Source: Agapanthus africanus | Taxonomy: Eukaryota > Streptophyta > Magnoliopsida > Asparagales > Amaryllidaceae | Length of the DNA: 64,000 bases | Assembly (NCBI GenBank): GCA_030015575.1 | Contig: JASDDO010000016.1 | Span: 66,833,396-66,897,395 of the forward strand | Direction: 5' to 3' | In this document: one piece after another, positions 35,983 to 48,093 of the stretch | How positions within the stretch are numbered: position 1 is the first letter of the stretch | How the letters are laid out: every line of letters starts with the position of its first letter | Program-made: the position numbers and the translations under genes | Notes under the pieces: generated by a model | What the model was told of the DNA's origin: nothing | The model's database searches: none | Seen by the model: only the letters and a program-made list of their open reading frames with translations

Positions 35983-38900
35983 ACTCAAGGCTAATATTGC
36001 GATGTCGACTACTCACAGCCCGTGTGAAACCGAACATCCAACTCCTCTACTAATCAGTTTCACAAAGCCCGTTTGTAAAACTATTGTGTTCGAGAAATAG
36101 CCTCAGTGAGTGGATCCGCCTAGAAGTATCTTTCAATATCTCTCTAAATCTCAAGTTCGCGGAGAAAGCCATCTCCCGAATTGAGTAGTACCTGTCTTAG
36201 AATATGTCTGGATATCTGATGGGACCTTAGTTCATAAATGAACTCCATATCCAAACTTCTTAGACTGTATCGATCACTGAACCTAATCAGTATCGGGCAC
36301 CTTGCTCCCCACAGTATGCTCTTGGACCACCTGTCCATAATACTGTCCCTCGTCAGAGGGAAAACTAAAAACTCTGACAATCACTCTGTCATCCATGTCA
36401 CCTTTGAAGCCTGGAATGATAACCGTCTCCCGAAAGAGGCTGCCGTTATCAATTCCGTAGAACATGTACCAATGTTCTAAAACTGCTTCCTTATGTTTTT
36501 CCAGGATTGGATTAATACAAACTTATTGCATCTAGTGCAAAACTAACATTTGGTGTGGTACTTGACATCTCATGATTGACTCAATTGCCTAAGCAAGTGA
36601 TCTGCCAATCATGCACATCCCTCTCCCCTTTAGTCTATACGACACCTTTAGAGAGGGGTGACTCCATCACCTGCAGGTACACTACCATGCTAGGAGTCAA
36701 CTATTCTAAAAACCATTAGAATATCTGTCAAAGTACCCACATTGGGAAACTACCCAAATCCAGATCTAAAACCATAGATCTAGAAACCAGAATGTCAAAT
36801 ATTATATCCATATCCTGTCTGGAGAAACAACTGTGTGACGACCACAGTACAACCGATCGTAGTATAGGAATTTTACATCCTATTCTGTGTATGTCATCCA
36901 GATACCATGACATCACAGCCTACTACCTTCTTAACTGATCCACCCCCTATTCTGATTGAAGTCAAACCCATGACCGTCATATCAAAATTAGATGATCTAT
37001 CTCCGCTATAACTGCTCAAGTCTATAAATAGACTTAAGCTACTTGCCCACCATGCTTCCGTTGCTCCCACTGACTACGACAACCCTCCTACCGGGTCTCA
37101 TATCCTGGAACAACAGTAGTGTCAAGTCTGGGTAGATAAGAACCTCCCTATCACCGTCCTTGAGGCTACCGAAGTACCTCTCGGGTGTCTGAGGTTACCT
37201 ACCATACCTGCGGAGTGGCTATTGGAATGTCAAACCTGATTGAATGTATAGGTCCTATTAAATTTTTCCGTAATCGTTTGCGGTTCTGGAATCACTTCCA
37301 GTTCTACCATACTCCCACTACTGTTTTCTGAAAAAGATCCATTTTTACTAAAACTGTGGCGAGTCAAGAACAATATCACTATTGATCTTCTAAATGGTAG
37401 AATATCAACCCTCGTCATAGCCAGGGTCAACCCACAAACAGCCATTACAGAAACGTGCCCTGAGTTATCCAGTGTCTGGTTTTAATCATAAGCTGGACAA
37501 CTCCCGTACCTTAATTTCTTTTAAGGTACGAACTATTCTATATCCAATACAGAAACTTTGGCACTAATTTAATTTGGAACCATATTCAAATCCATGCATC
37601 TGTCTCCAGTGCATATCAACTTAATGGAAAGAGGCTAATCAGCATTACTCAACTTAGGAATCCATCCAATTATGAGTAACCTGTAAGAGAAATACGTTTC
37701 TCAAAACCATCACTATAATCTGAATACCATTCACAAGAATCTACATCTTCGATCTCTTTGAAGAATCCCGATACTTGTGATACCTGGTTCTCTACTTTAT
37801 TCTTATACCCACAACTTCTCAAAACTTAGACCTTGTATTTCTACGAAACACTTGTCTAAATACTAGAGAAGTTATAAGTAAACAGAACATAGTACGAGGA
37901 CCTACCCCTTTGTCCTGATGGACACTTGGACAACATACAATACTCTGTATAAGTCCGCTGAGTTAAACAACTCAAAACCTGTGCGTCGTAGGTAGAAAAC
38001 TGTACCCTGGCGATTTGCTCAAATATCACCAATTGCAACGAATTCCGATATAATGAGTATGATCACCTAATTCCCAATATCTTACTCCCACTCATCATCT
38101 GTAAAACCATACAGATATGAGAATGAAACCTGGTAAATACATACCCTTGGAGTAAGTGTCTAATCGGGAAAATAGTTTTTCCTATAACAATGCACTGAAA
38201 CATGAAAATGTTTCGTAGGGGTATCCTGGTATTCATAGCAATGCCTCTTCCATAATCCAATTCATGACTTCAACCGTATATTTTATTGCCATCTCTCCAA
38301 ATCCCTTTATTTGTCTTTAGTAGTTACCTTCTGTACACCATCGTTAGGCTAAATGGTTTTCTTCCTTCCCTACCGTTCGGCACCAGCCTATGGTTTGGAA
38401 GAAGACTATCCAGTAAGCATAATAGGTGTACCCTCCTAAACCAAGGAGTACTCGCAACTGAGAGAAGGTGATGATAAAAGACAACTGAATAATACCTTAT
38501 TCTTTTAAAGGTGAAATAGGAGCGGCGATGAAGTACGCGGTTTTGGTCGTGAATGATATCAGTCGCAATTTACTTTGCCCTCTTTCTAATCCCTTTATTT
38601 TGTCTTTACATATTACCTTCTGCACACCCTACTTAGGCTAATTGGTTTTCTTCATTCCCTACCTTTCGGCACCAGCCTATGGTTTGGAATAAGACTATCC
38701 AATAGGCGTAATAGGTGTACTCTCCTAAACCAAGGAGCTCTCGCAACCTGAGAGAAGGTGATAATAAAAGACAACTGAATAAACCAATTCTATTTCTCCT
38801 GAACCTTGATCCATCCTCGAAGAAGTCCCTTCGAGTTCGTATATAACCATACGATGGCTCTATCCAATGGAAGTGGATATCCGTAGTAATACGGGTGTTC

Positions 38901-39060
38901 TGAGAAATTCAAAGGGTAAAATAAGGAGTGGCAATGACTTATGCAACTCAGACAATCCAAAAGCCAGTATTTTAAGAAGGTTCGGTCAACCTGGTCACTG
39001 AGTCATAGTCTAGGGTCGGTCAAAGGTCGCTGCCAAAGAGAGAGAGAGAAAAGAAACACT
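35983..39060 (-). pseudogene. Degenerate copia gag-pol remnant (element D)
   Basis: Only traces are readable. At 36097-36120 the minus strand gives ADPLTEAI, the end of copia RNase H. About 37140-37350 aligns with the integrase-RT linker of G (361-545), including TGCGGAGTGGC and GTTTGCGGTTCTGGAAT. Near 39040 an AGAGAGAGAG run and AAACACTCTGCGTGC match the gag start of G. Stops occur every few dozen codons in all frames and the length (about 3.1 kb) is well below a full gag-pol. Same degenerate layout in E. Confidence 0.8.
38301..38790. repeat. Tandem repeat in the gag-region of element D
   Basis: Two copies starting ATCCCTTTAT at 38301 and 38589 (288-bp period), both containing TTCGGCACCAGCCTATGGTT and ACCAAGGAG. 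E has the same repeat with a longer period (about 409 bp), so D lost part of its first unit. Confidence 0.85.
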
Positions 39061-39342
39061 CTGCGTGCACTCTAACCTAGATCAGAATGGTCATCACTTT
39101 ATCTAATCCGGAAACCTCCCACTGTCCTGTCAAATTCTCCTCCAAACCTAAAGAAGAATCAATCGGGATCACCCGAAGAGTAAACCAACTCATCAGTGGG
39201 AATCGGGATCCAACTCTCATCGCATGTTAACGTGATGGAATGCATCCACGTTATTCATACTCCAGAAGGTATGCGCATACTTGGCAAGTTTCAGTTTCTT
39301 TAGAAACTCCCGATATCATTTTCTTGCCCCATGCTCTTATGA

Positions 39343-39539
39343 CCTTGGCGAAAGTCAACAAATCATAAGTCACATGTCAAGTTCTGCCCGTCATTATCTT
39401 GTTAATTTGAATCCACCCGTACATACCCTTGACGAAAGCCAACAAGGTAATACGACTGTCCCAAACCAACTCATCTATCTATGCAACAAATGAATACCCA
39501 GCAGCTACCAAACACTATGCCTTGACGAAAGCCAACAAA
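39343..39539 (-). repeat. Triple leader motif, element D
   Basis: Copies of CCTTGACGAAAGCCAACAA start at 39343, 39427 and 39520 (84 and 93 bp apart); the first reads TTGGCGAAAGTC. Confidence 0.86.
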
Positions 39540-39700
39540 CATAGCTTGAATACTACTGACCATCCATAAGAAACGATGGAGGGCTACGACTGGTTTTTGG
39601 CGAAAAACCTTTAACGTAGTGAACTTGATATCGCTGAAGGAACCTGATAGCTTTTTTTTTTTTTTTTTTTTAAAATATAGTGGCGAAAACCTTTTGCTAA

Positions 39701-39925
39701 AGAGGTCACTCCCGGTAAAGGGATCTCGGCTCTTTCCTCGTGGAATGAGGTGCAGGATATTCCACTGAATACCGCTATGCAAAGCAACTTGTAATCGACT
39801 ATAGTGAAGTTATTACGCTGACGCAAACTTCTGCCCAAGGGGTCAGTCCCGGTGAAGGGATATCGGCCCTTGCCCCGTCGAATGAGGTGCAGGATATTCC
39901 ACTGAATACCGCTATGCATAACAAA
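39701..39925 (-). repeat. Two leader repeats, period about 137 bp (element D)
   Basis: GGTCACTCCCGGTAAAGGGA at 39704 and GGTCAGTCCCGGTGAAGGGA at 39841, both followed by a CGGC..TTTCC/TTGCC block and GAATGAGGTGCAGGATATTC. Same as E and, in reverse, F. Confidence 0.87.
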
Positions 39926-40067
39926 AGGAAACGTCTTTGTAACAACACTTTTTAAAATTGTTCCAACAACTCAAACAGGTTTGTTTTACTTTGCATTGAT
40001 CAGAATCAACGCAGTCCCATCATTCAATCACACCAGAAAAGAACGAAAATAAAATGTACGTATATGC

Positions 40068-40150
40068 CATCCGCATTCGTCACTGGGTCCCGTCATCACT
40101 CGTTAGGTTACTTAACTAACGACAGAGCGGGGGCTGGACTAGCGCGGGTG
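40068..40150 (-). promoter_or_regulatory. Conserved 83-nt stem-loop block, element D leader
   Basis: Outer arms CATCCGC (40068-40074) and GCGGGTG (40144-40150), one mismatch in RNA sense. Inner hairpin CGTTAG (40101-40106) / CTAACG (40116-40121), 9-nt loop. Same length and spacing as G and E. Confidence 0.72.
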
Positions 40151-41093
40151 TAAAACATATACAACATCTAATAGTATATAAACCAATATACATAATCGCT
40201 CCAGGCGTGATAGTATGCAACATTACAGAAAGGTAATAAGCATCACAGAACAATACAGATATCTGGGATCCCCGAGTTTCACAGAGCCGCTGCTGAAACT
40301 CGACGTTCCCCTGTCGTGTGGATAGCCTGTGCAATGAAACCTAGACCCCTACGGGTGCGGCAAGTTACCCGCCAAAACCTGAAGCGAGGTAGTCCCCACA
40401 GCATAGTGAATGGAACACCCGGCACTTCACGGAATCCGGTAAATTGAGCACCCCTCCTTGGGTCAACCTGTACCCCCTACGAGTGCGGCGAATAGTCTGC
40501 CAATTCTGAAGTGGGGTCCCTCTGCCTCTCAAAGCCATGAGATGCGGACCCGTTGCTTTCCCGAACCCGGCTATCCGTGCACTCCGTCTCGGGGCAAAAC
40601 CTAGTACAGTAATGAAAAATAGTATAATAGGTACATCGACCGCAACCTGGTCGTGCCCCAAAAGAATATTATACAACAGGCAGTGACGGCAGTCCACAAG
40701 TTGGACGCTCGCCCCGCAATATCAAATGTACAAATAAACTCAAACTGTACTATCATTGCACACTGCTATCCACCACGACAAATCCGCAACATTACAGCAC
40801 AACACAGAACATCAACGCGAATGTCACGTTCGCAAACCCGTCTAAAAGAACTATAGCAATGAAACGCGGTTTACCGATCAAATGACATTCCCGGTCGGAG
40901 ATATAATGTAAGCACTGTAAACTAACGTGTTTAAATTACGATCGACCAAAGACCAAATTTCAAAAAGTGGGCCCCACAGCTTACTGGTGAACAGTAACAA
41001 AACCTGGGCCAAAACTGTATTGACCAAAAACCCCAAAATCCTTCACAGAACCCACTGAAAAATTTTGGAGGCACGTGCTCCCCACGTGGCCGT

Positions 41094-41130
41094 GGAAGGG
41101 CGGCCAAACCATGGGTTTGGCCGCGCTTCC
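41094..41130. repeat. GC-rich hairpin, element D leader
   Basis: Arms 41094-41110 and 41114-41130 pair at 16 of 17 positions with a 3-nt loop. It ends 213 nt from the primer site. Confidence 0.88.
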
Positions 41131-41342
41131 GCGCCTCCATGGAGTGATCATGACCCCAAATTTCTTCGTGGTTCTTAGAATCGCCTGCTGTGATTTTTAA
41201 GATGTACAGAAATCAATTTTGACACCATTTAAAATTAACAGAACTGTCAAGTGAAGAAAAATGCGATTTTTGCAGTTTTCGATTTTCGGTCGGATCGATG
41301 TTTTAAACGCGTTAGCACAAGTTAGTATAGCAAAATGGTGAG

Positions 41343-41354
41343 GCTCTGATACCA
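41343..41354 (-). other. Primer binding site (tRNA-iMet), element D
   Basis: GCTCTGATACCA on the plus strand, TGGTATCAGAGC on the minus, one base from the 5' LTR. Confidence 0.96.
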
Positions 41355-41355
41355 A

Positions 41356-43476
41356 TGTAAGTCTACGCTAGCGCCCCGGCAGTCTACAGACGCCAAATGC
41401 GGAACAAAAACTTTTAACTTGGCGCTATCGTATACTTTAACCCGGATCTGCCATTATTGCTAAACTAACAAACTGTAAAGAGTGTAGGAAGGTTATACCG
41501 AACGATCCGAGTCCTTCGTTCTTCAACCATCATCCCACGCTCCGTTGCGGCTGCTCCGATCTCGTCAATCGCCGATCTCCTCGTCGAGGTGGCACCACAT
41601 GATCGGTTCTTTAAACGGGCTCCCGCCTCTGACTCGAGGCAACTCGATCGTCAAGTTTGCTAAAAGAGACGATCAAGATTGATGTAGAGAATGAGTAGAT
41701 GACTTTGTCTCACTTCGTCCAAGTCCGTGGACGATCGGTTAATGAAGTTGCCATTTTATATCGGGTGATGGAATGAACCGAGATATGAAATTTCCATACT
41801 ATTTAAACCATAGTCTTTTCTCTCCAAAACAATGAATCTCTCTCTCTCTCCAAAGAAGAGGCCGGCCACTACTTATGAAGAGGTGAGAATGAGTGTAGAA
41901 GTAAGAAAAGGGGGGTGACAATAAACAAGAAGCTTCATGAAAGAATGAATCACTAATAAGAACCAATTAGAACAAACCTAGTCACTAAAAGCTTTAATGA
42001 CACCATTAATGCCTAATGAGTCACCATGTCAAGTCACCAAACTAGAAGCTTCTAGAAACACGACTCACCCCATCAGTAGAAAAGATAAACCCGTCTTTAA
42101 CCAAATGTTAAAAGACGGCTGATAGAAAACTGGAAACTGGCAACTTCCAAAAGTGATCCTGAAACGACTTTCAGGATAACCCCGAAACTGTATAAATATA
42201 CCCGCATTTGTATTACGACCGAATACAAATGCAACTGAGACAAAGATATTATACCTACTCAATATAATACTCGGATCCGGCTTAAACCAAAGCCGACCAG
42301 TATTAACTGCCCGAAAACTGACACGTGCGTAAACGCACGTGCATTTTCCGAACCCTGCCATAAAACCATACGGCCTCTACAACGTTTCGCCCGAACTTGG
42401 GAAACTGTCTGTGGGGGACTCTAATGACTCGTCAGTACCCTGGCAGTGGGTTTAACCACAAACCATCAGCGGCACTAGCTATGCATAACGGCTGCCCATG
42501 GACTGACCTCAAGGGTGGCCGAGGAGCGAACTCAAGGGAGACCGATGAGCGAACTCCTCCGAAAACCCTACTGAGCCTAACAGTGACAATGTATATACAG
42601 TCCGGTCCGTTCGTCAATGAGTATCGCATATCTGCCTAGGGGGCTAGCAACGTCAGACCCCCAATAGCAGTATAAGTCGTGTCGGAGTGAAGCCTAAATA
42701 CACCCTGAGATACTACTGGAGTACCTACCAGTAAATCTCCTGCCATGGCCATGGACTTTGTGTAATGGCTCTCCTAGACACAGCACGACCTCGCCCCCAA
42801 TACCGGGAGAGACAAATCCCCTGCCGATCCGCTCACGTGCCTCCATATGGCTCGGGACTGTACCCAAAAACTACCTGTTTGCACGACTCCTTTGAGCCGT
42901 GGTAGGGTAGAAATCAAAGCACAGTGGGAACTCACACGAGACAAATGACGACCTCAGGTCGATGAACTAACCTGTACACATGTCACCAGGGAACTGCTAT
43001 CTGACGGTAGATATAATACTAACTAGCAGATTCCCGGCGAGTCCTGTCCGGTGTACTCATAACCCAATGAGCACCTGTATACATCTTAGGTGATCCTACA
43101 TACACCAGTGGCTTGTGAGACCGGCCACCGCCCCTCGTCGGGGTCTCGACTGTACACACTAGTCTACTCCGGAGTATCGATGCCCTGTCTCGAAACTCCC
43201 ACGACTAGGGACCATAATTAAGGATATGCATATAAACTACCCAACTCTCACGTATATGATCGCCCTCATACTGTTGGTAGTAAAGCAAGATCCTAAGGGC
43301 TCTATCAAAGTGTAACATGCAATCAGTCACCTGAACATGTACACGACTGATAAAGGCAAACCAGATAGCATACTATCATTTCGAGTAAGACTGTCCTACC
43401 GGGATAGGTCCTCCGCAATCATTGCAATCACGTACCTGCGATCCAATAATTGACTATGAGGGCACTATCTCCAACA
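41356..43476 (-). repeat. 5' LTR of element D
   Basis: Near-identical to 33849-35969 (three substitutions, no indel). It ends CTCCAACA and is followed by the GATGG duplication and the C integrase frame. Confidence 0.96.
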
Positions 43477-43481
43477 GATGG

Positions 43482-46400
43482 GTTGCTGAGGCATTTCATT
43501 CCTCTGGGAGATTCTACCCGTATACTGACATTGTGTACAGGTTTTGCAATGCTCAAATGCATCCTTGAATAAGGTCGGCCAATAAAATCCACATTGCAAA
43601 ACCTTTTCCACTGTCTTTTTAGGACCAAAGTGACCCCCACAGGCCTGATCATGACAAAAAGAAGGAACACTCTTGAACTCTTCATTCGGGACACATCGGC
43701 GAATGATCTGATCAGGGCAATATTTAAACAAATAGGGCTCGTCCCAGTAAAAGTGTTTTACTTCGGATAGAAAGAGGTATTTATCCTGTTTTGACCAATC
43801 GCTGGGTATCAGTCCCGTGGCATGATAGTTCACAATATCCCTGAACCATGGTTCATTGGATATGCTCAAGAGTTGCTCATCAGGAAATGAGTCATTGATC
43901 GGCAGGGTCACAGGGGAAGAAATGATGCGTGAAAGATGGTCTGCTACTACGTTTTCACATCCTTTCTTATCTTTGATAACAAGATCGAATTCTTGTAACA
44001 GTGGGATCCAACGTATTAGTCGACCTTTTGCATCTTTCTTCGCCAGAAGATGTTTTAAAGCGGAATGGTCAGAATACACAACTATAGGTGAGCCGATTAA
44101 GTAAGGCCTGAATTTTTCTAATGCAAATACAACCGCTAAAAGTTCTTTTTCTGTGGTTGTATAATTGATTTGCGCATCATTCAGGGTCTTACTTGCCTAG
44201 TATATTACGTGTGGCATCTTTTCGATGTGCTGTCCTAAGACTGCACCTGCTGCAAAGTCAGATGTGTCACACATTAGCCCAAAGGGGTAGTCCCAGTTTG
44301 GTGATGATAAAACGGGGGCTGAAGTGAGTGAGTGTTTAAGTGAGTCGAAAGCTGTCTCGCAGTCCGAGTCAAAATGGAAGGTCGTATCCTTGGCCAGGAG
44401 AAGAGTTAAAGGTCTAGCAATTTTGCTAAAATCCTTAATGAATCTCCTATAAAAACCCGCATGGCCAAGGAAAGAGCGAATATATTTGACGCTTTTGGGA
44501 TGAGGGAGGTTTTGAATGACATCTATCTTAGCTCTGTCAACCTCAATGCCTTTCTGTGAAATGACATGTCCAAGAACAATTCCTTCTTGGACCATAAAAT
44601 GGCATTTTTCCCAGTTCAAAGTCAAGTTCTTCTCTTTGCAACGAGTCAGAACAGCGTCAAGATTCGCTAGGCAATCGGAAAAAGAGTCTCCAAAAATTGA
44701 GAAGTCGTCCATAAAGATCTCCAGGAAATTCTCTACCATATCAGAGAATATCCCCATCATACACCGCTGAAAGGTAGCGGGAGCATTGCATAGCCCGAAG
44801 GGCATGCGACTGTAAGCAAAGGTACCAAAAGGACAAGTAAAAGTGGTTTTATCTTGATCCTTTTTGGTGATAGGGACCTGATTATAGCCTGAGTATCCAT
44901 CCATAAAACAATAATACTCTCGTCCCGCTAAGCGTTCCAGCATCTGATCAATGAATGGTAGAGGAAAATGGTCTTTCCTCGTAGCAGCATTGAGTTTTCT
45001 ATAATCGATACATACACGCCACCCAGTTTGAGTGCGTGTCTGAATCAACTCATTCGCCTCATTGGTTATAACTGTGATGCCGGATTTCTTAGGAACGACA
45101 TGTATAAGACTTACCCATTGGCTATCGGAGATGGGGTATATAATACCATTATCTAAGCATTTGACGATCTCTTTCATGACCGCTTCCTTCATGACGGGAT
45201 TCAACCGTCTCTGTGGTTCTCGGGTTGGTCTGGCATCATCCATCACATGTATATGATGTTCAACTATCAAGGGACTAATTCCTTTGATGTCCGCCATACT
45301 CCAACCAAACGCCTCTTTGTTAGATCTCAATACCGATAAAAGTGCAGTCTCTTGCTCTAATGCTAGAGAAGCGGATATTATAACCGGTAAGGACTCCTTC
45401 TCACCTAAATAAGCATATTTCAGATGATAGGGTAAAATTTTGAGATCTAATTCGGGCGGAGAAATGATAGAAGGAGGGATCATTGAGTGATTTTTGGATT
45501 TAGAAAGAAGCTCAGAGCCTGTGAAAGATACAGACTCGGGTGGAGAAAAGTCAGAAGTGCAGGACTCAAGTGTAGGTAAAGTGTCCTCACTAAGATCTTG
45601 TGTAAAGTCAAACAGAGATGTGGTAATGTCATTGAGATCAGTAAAGCAAAGTTCCTCAGCTCCACAACTATCGGGAGCGATCTCATGGACAGAGCACACA
45701 TCTAAAATATGAGCAGAGGGTTCTGATGGCTGACTTCCAACTTTGTAGTTATTTAGTTCAATGGTCATATTTCCAAATGATAAGTTCATTGAACCGTTTC
45801 TACAGTTTATAACAGCGTTGGAAGTGGCAAGGAAAGGACGACTCAGAATCACCGGAATTTGGCCCCGGGGGTTTGCTACAGGATGTGTGTCGAGCACAAT
45901 GAAGTCTACAGGGAAAACAAATTCCCCGACCTTTATCAATACATCCTCTAATTCACCCCTTAGTTTGGTGATAGATCGGTCTGCCATCTGGAGAGTGCAG
46001 TGAGCAGGTTTCAGCTCTCCAATCCCTAGTTGCTCATAGACAGAATAAGGGAGCAGGTTAACACTTGCGCCAAGGTCTAAAAGATCACGATTTATGTTTT
46101 TACCCCCAATCGAAATTGATATTGTAGGACATCCTGGGTCCTTTCGTTTCTTTGGTAGCTGGGGAATAAAAGCAGTGCTGATATTATTAGACATAAAGAC
46201 CTTCTTCGGCACTTGAGTCTTCCTCTTCCTACTGCACAAGTCCTTAAGAATTTTCGCATAAGCGGGGACTTGTTGAATCGCATCTAGGAGAGGGATATTG
46301 ATGTTAACCTGTTTGAACATTTCCATAATTTTCTCCATATGAGGACTCGTTGTATTACCCCTTAACCGGTTCGGGTAAGAAGCTTTCGCAATAAGCGCAG

Positions 46401-48093
46401 GGTCCATCATAGGAGAAGGAAGAGGGGGTAGACGAGGTCCCAAAAGAGGTGTGGGGACCGTCTGTGGAGAACTATAAGGGTTGGGAGAAGGTGTCGAGCC
46501 TAATGGGAAATGGAGAATAGGCTCTCGAGAAGGTGGTATAGTAGAAGAAGAAGGATCAGAAAAAGAAGTGTGTGTGTGTGGAAAGGTCTCAGCCGGGGTG
46601 TTGATATGATTTTCAGTATCATCAATACCTTCCCCGACATGATTGTTCAGCACTCTCCCCGATCTCAACGTTGTGATGGCATTTGCATTGTAATGCCCAG
46701 GATTCTGTAGGGGTTGAGAGGGAAGTTTCCCTTTTTCTCTCGCACTCATTTCGGCTTTAAGGCGTGCGATTTCAGCTTCGATCGATCTGATAATCTCAGC
46801 TTGGGACGCTGAGTTTTTCTTTATCTCACTGACGGAAGATCTAACCTCAGTCGAAACCTCTATGAAATTTGATAAAAGTGATTTCATGGTTTGAGTGGAT
46901 TGAGAGAATTCGTCAGAACAGGACTACATAGGATTAGACTGTGCAGGAGTGTTGCCCTGGTTTTAGAAATTTTGTGACTGATAGGGGTGCTGAGTGAGTT
47001 GAAGGGGTTGCTGTTGTGGTGGAGGAAGAGCCCTTTGAAAATTATTCATGTTTGGAACCGTGTTTTGAGATTGGTTTTGGTTCCAAGCGAAATTAGGGTG
47101 ATTCCTCCAACCCTGATTGTACGTGGAAGAATATGGATCGTTTCGAGGTCTTTGAAATGCGGCATTAGAATGCTCGTGACCTTGAAACACAGAGTTTAAT
47201 GGACATTCTTCCGTTAAATGAGACGGATCAGAACAGCACCCACAAACAGTTTTGGGGAGCGACATTGGGTTTAGGGAGGCTGCAGAAAATTTGTGTTCCA
47301 TAGCGTCGAGCTTCTTTTGCATTGCTGCCATCTCAGCTCGAACACCTATGGACACATCTATTTGGTGTACGCCACCCCTATTCAATGGTTGGGTTCCACT
47401 CTCCCACTGTAGTGATTTTTCAGCGAACTCTTCTAAGTACTTCCAAGCTTCCCCATCATCCTTGGTCATAAAAGTACCTTGACACATGTTTTCAAGGCTC
47501 TGTTTAGTGCTTGGGTTAATGCCCTCATAAATGATTCGGCAAAGCTCCCATCTCGGGATGCCGTGGTGAGGACACTGGACTAAAAGATCCTTGAAACGTT
47601 CAAAGCATTTTGAAAATGGTTCGGTAGGGAGCTGGGCAAATTGATTCAGTTCGCTACGGATTCGAGCTGTCTTTTGGATTGGGTAAAATTTCTTAAGGAA
47701 TGCAGCGACGAATTCTTCCCAATTCGTAATAGAGTGTGCGGTAGTGTTACATAGCCACTTCTCGGCTATATCGCACAATGTAAATGGAAGAAGTCGTAGA
47801 CGCATCGCATCCACTGAAAGATGTGACGTACCCATCATTGCGTACACGTTTTCAAATTTGGTAATGAAAACGTAAGCGTCCTCAGTCTCGAGTCCGTGGA
47901 ATTTGGGTAAAAGATTGATATACTGTGGTTTAATCTCAAAGTTATCCCCATTGGCTGGTGGTGTGGATAAGCAGGTCGAAAGAGGACCTCTAAGTGGATA
48001 GCATCTCTCCTGGAGAGAGATGCGGGGTGGATTCTGCGCACCAACGAACGGCGGCAGATTAGGGTTAAAGAAGTTTGATGGATTCGGATCCAT
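43482..48093 (-). pseudogene. Athila-like gag-protease-RT-RNase H-integrase N-terminus (element C)
   Basis: One frame with three stops: TAA at 46963-46965, TAG at 46924-46926, and TAG near 44190. Gag (48093-46966) has the gag domain (NQFAQLPTEPFSKCFERFKD) and zinc knuckle CGCCSDPSHLTEEC. The open frame extends upstream of 48093 to a stop at 48211, and A has an ATG at the matching place, so the original start was probably earlier. The next part (896 codons from 46887) holds the coiled stretch before MSAREKGKLPSQ, protease DLGASVNLLP (D271) and reverse transcriptase with FMDD at 725-728. After the last stop come RNase H (DHSALKHLL) and the integrase zinc finger (two His near CGGH, CKTCTQC), cut by D at MPQQP. 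Sense codons are otherwise well kept. Confidence 0.93.

Larger units (their letters stand above)
39061..41342 (-). other. Leader of element D
   Basis: Noncoding region matching the leaders of E, G and F. It holds the triple motif (39343-39539), the GATCTCGG repeats (39701-39925), the 83-nt stem-loop block (40068-40150) and the GC-rich hairpin (41094-41130). A T run lies at about 39653-39671. Confidence 0.78.
33849..43476 (-). mobile_element. Ty1/copia element D, recent, non-coding
   Basis: 9,628 bp: 3' LTR 33849-35969, purine tract, degenerate internal region, leader, primer site 41343-41354, 5' LTR 41356-43476. Perfect target duplication GATGG (33844-33848, 43477-43481) inside the integrase of C. 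The LTRs are both 2121 bp with a constant offset of 7507 and three differences that I found. The internal region has no usable open frame, so D must have been copied with proteins from another element. Confidence 0.96.

Noticed and set aside
33849-43476. Assembly duplication as the cause of the near-identical 2.1-kb blocks
   Set aside because: The blocks are bounded by a primer site, a purine tract and a perfect 5-bp target duplication, as expected for a real recent LTR element; three differences also separate them. Not fully excluded without reads.
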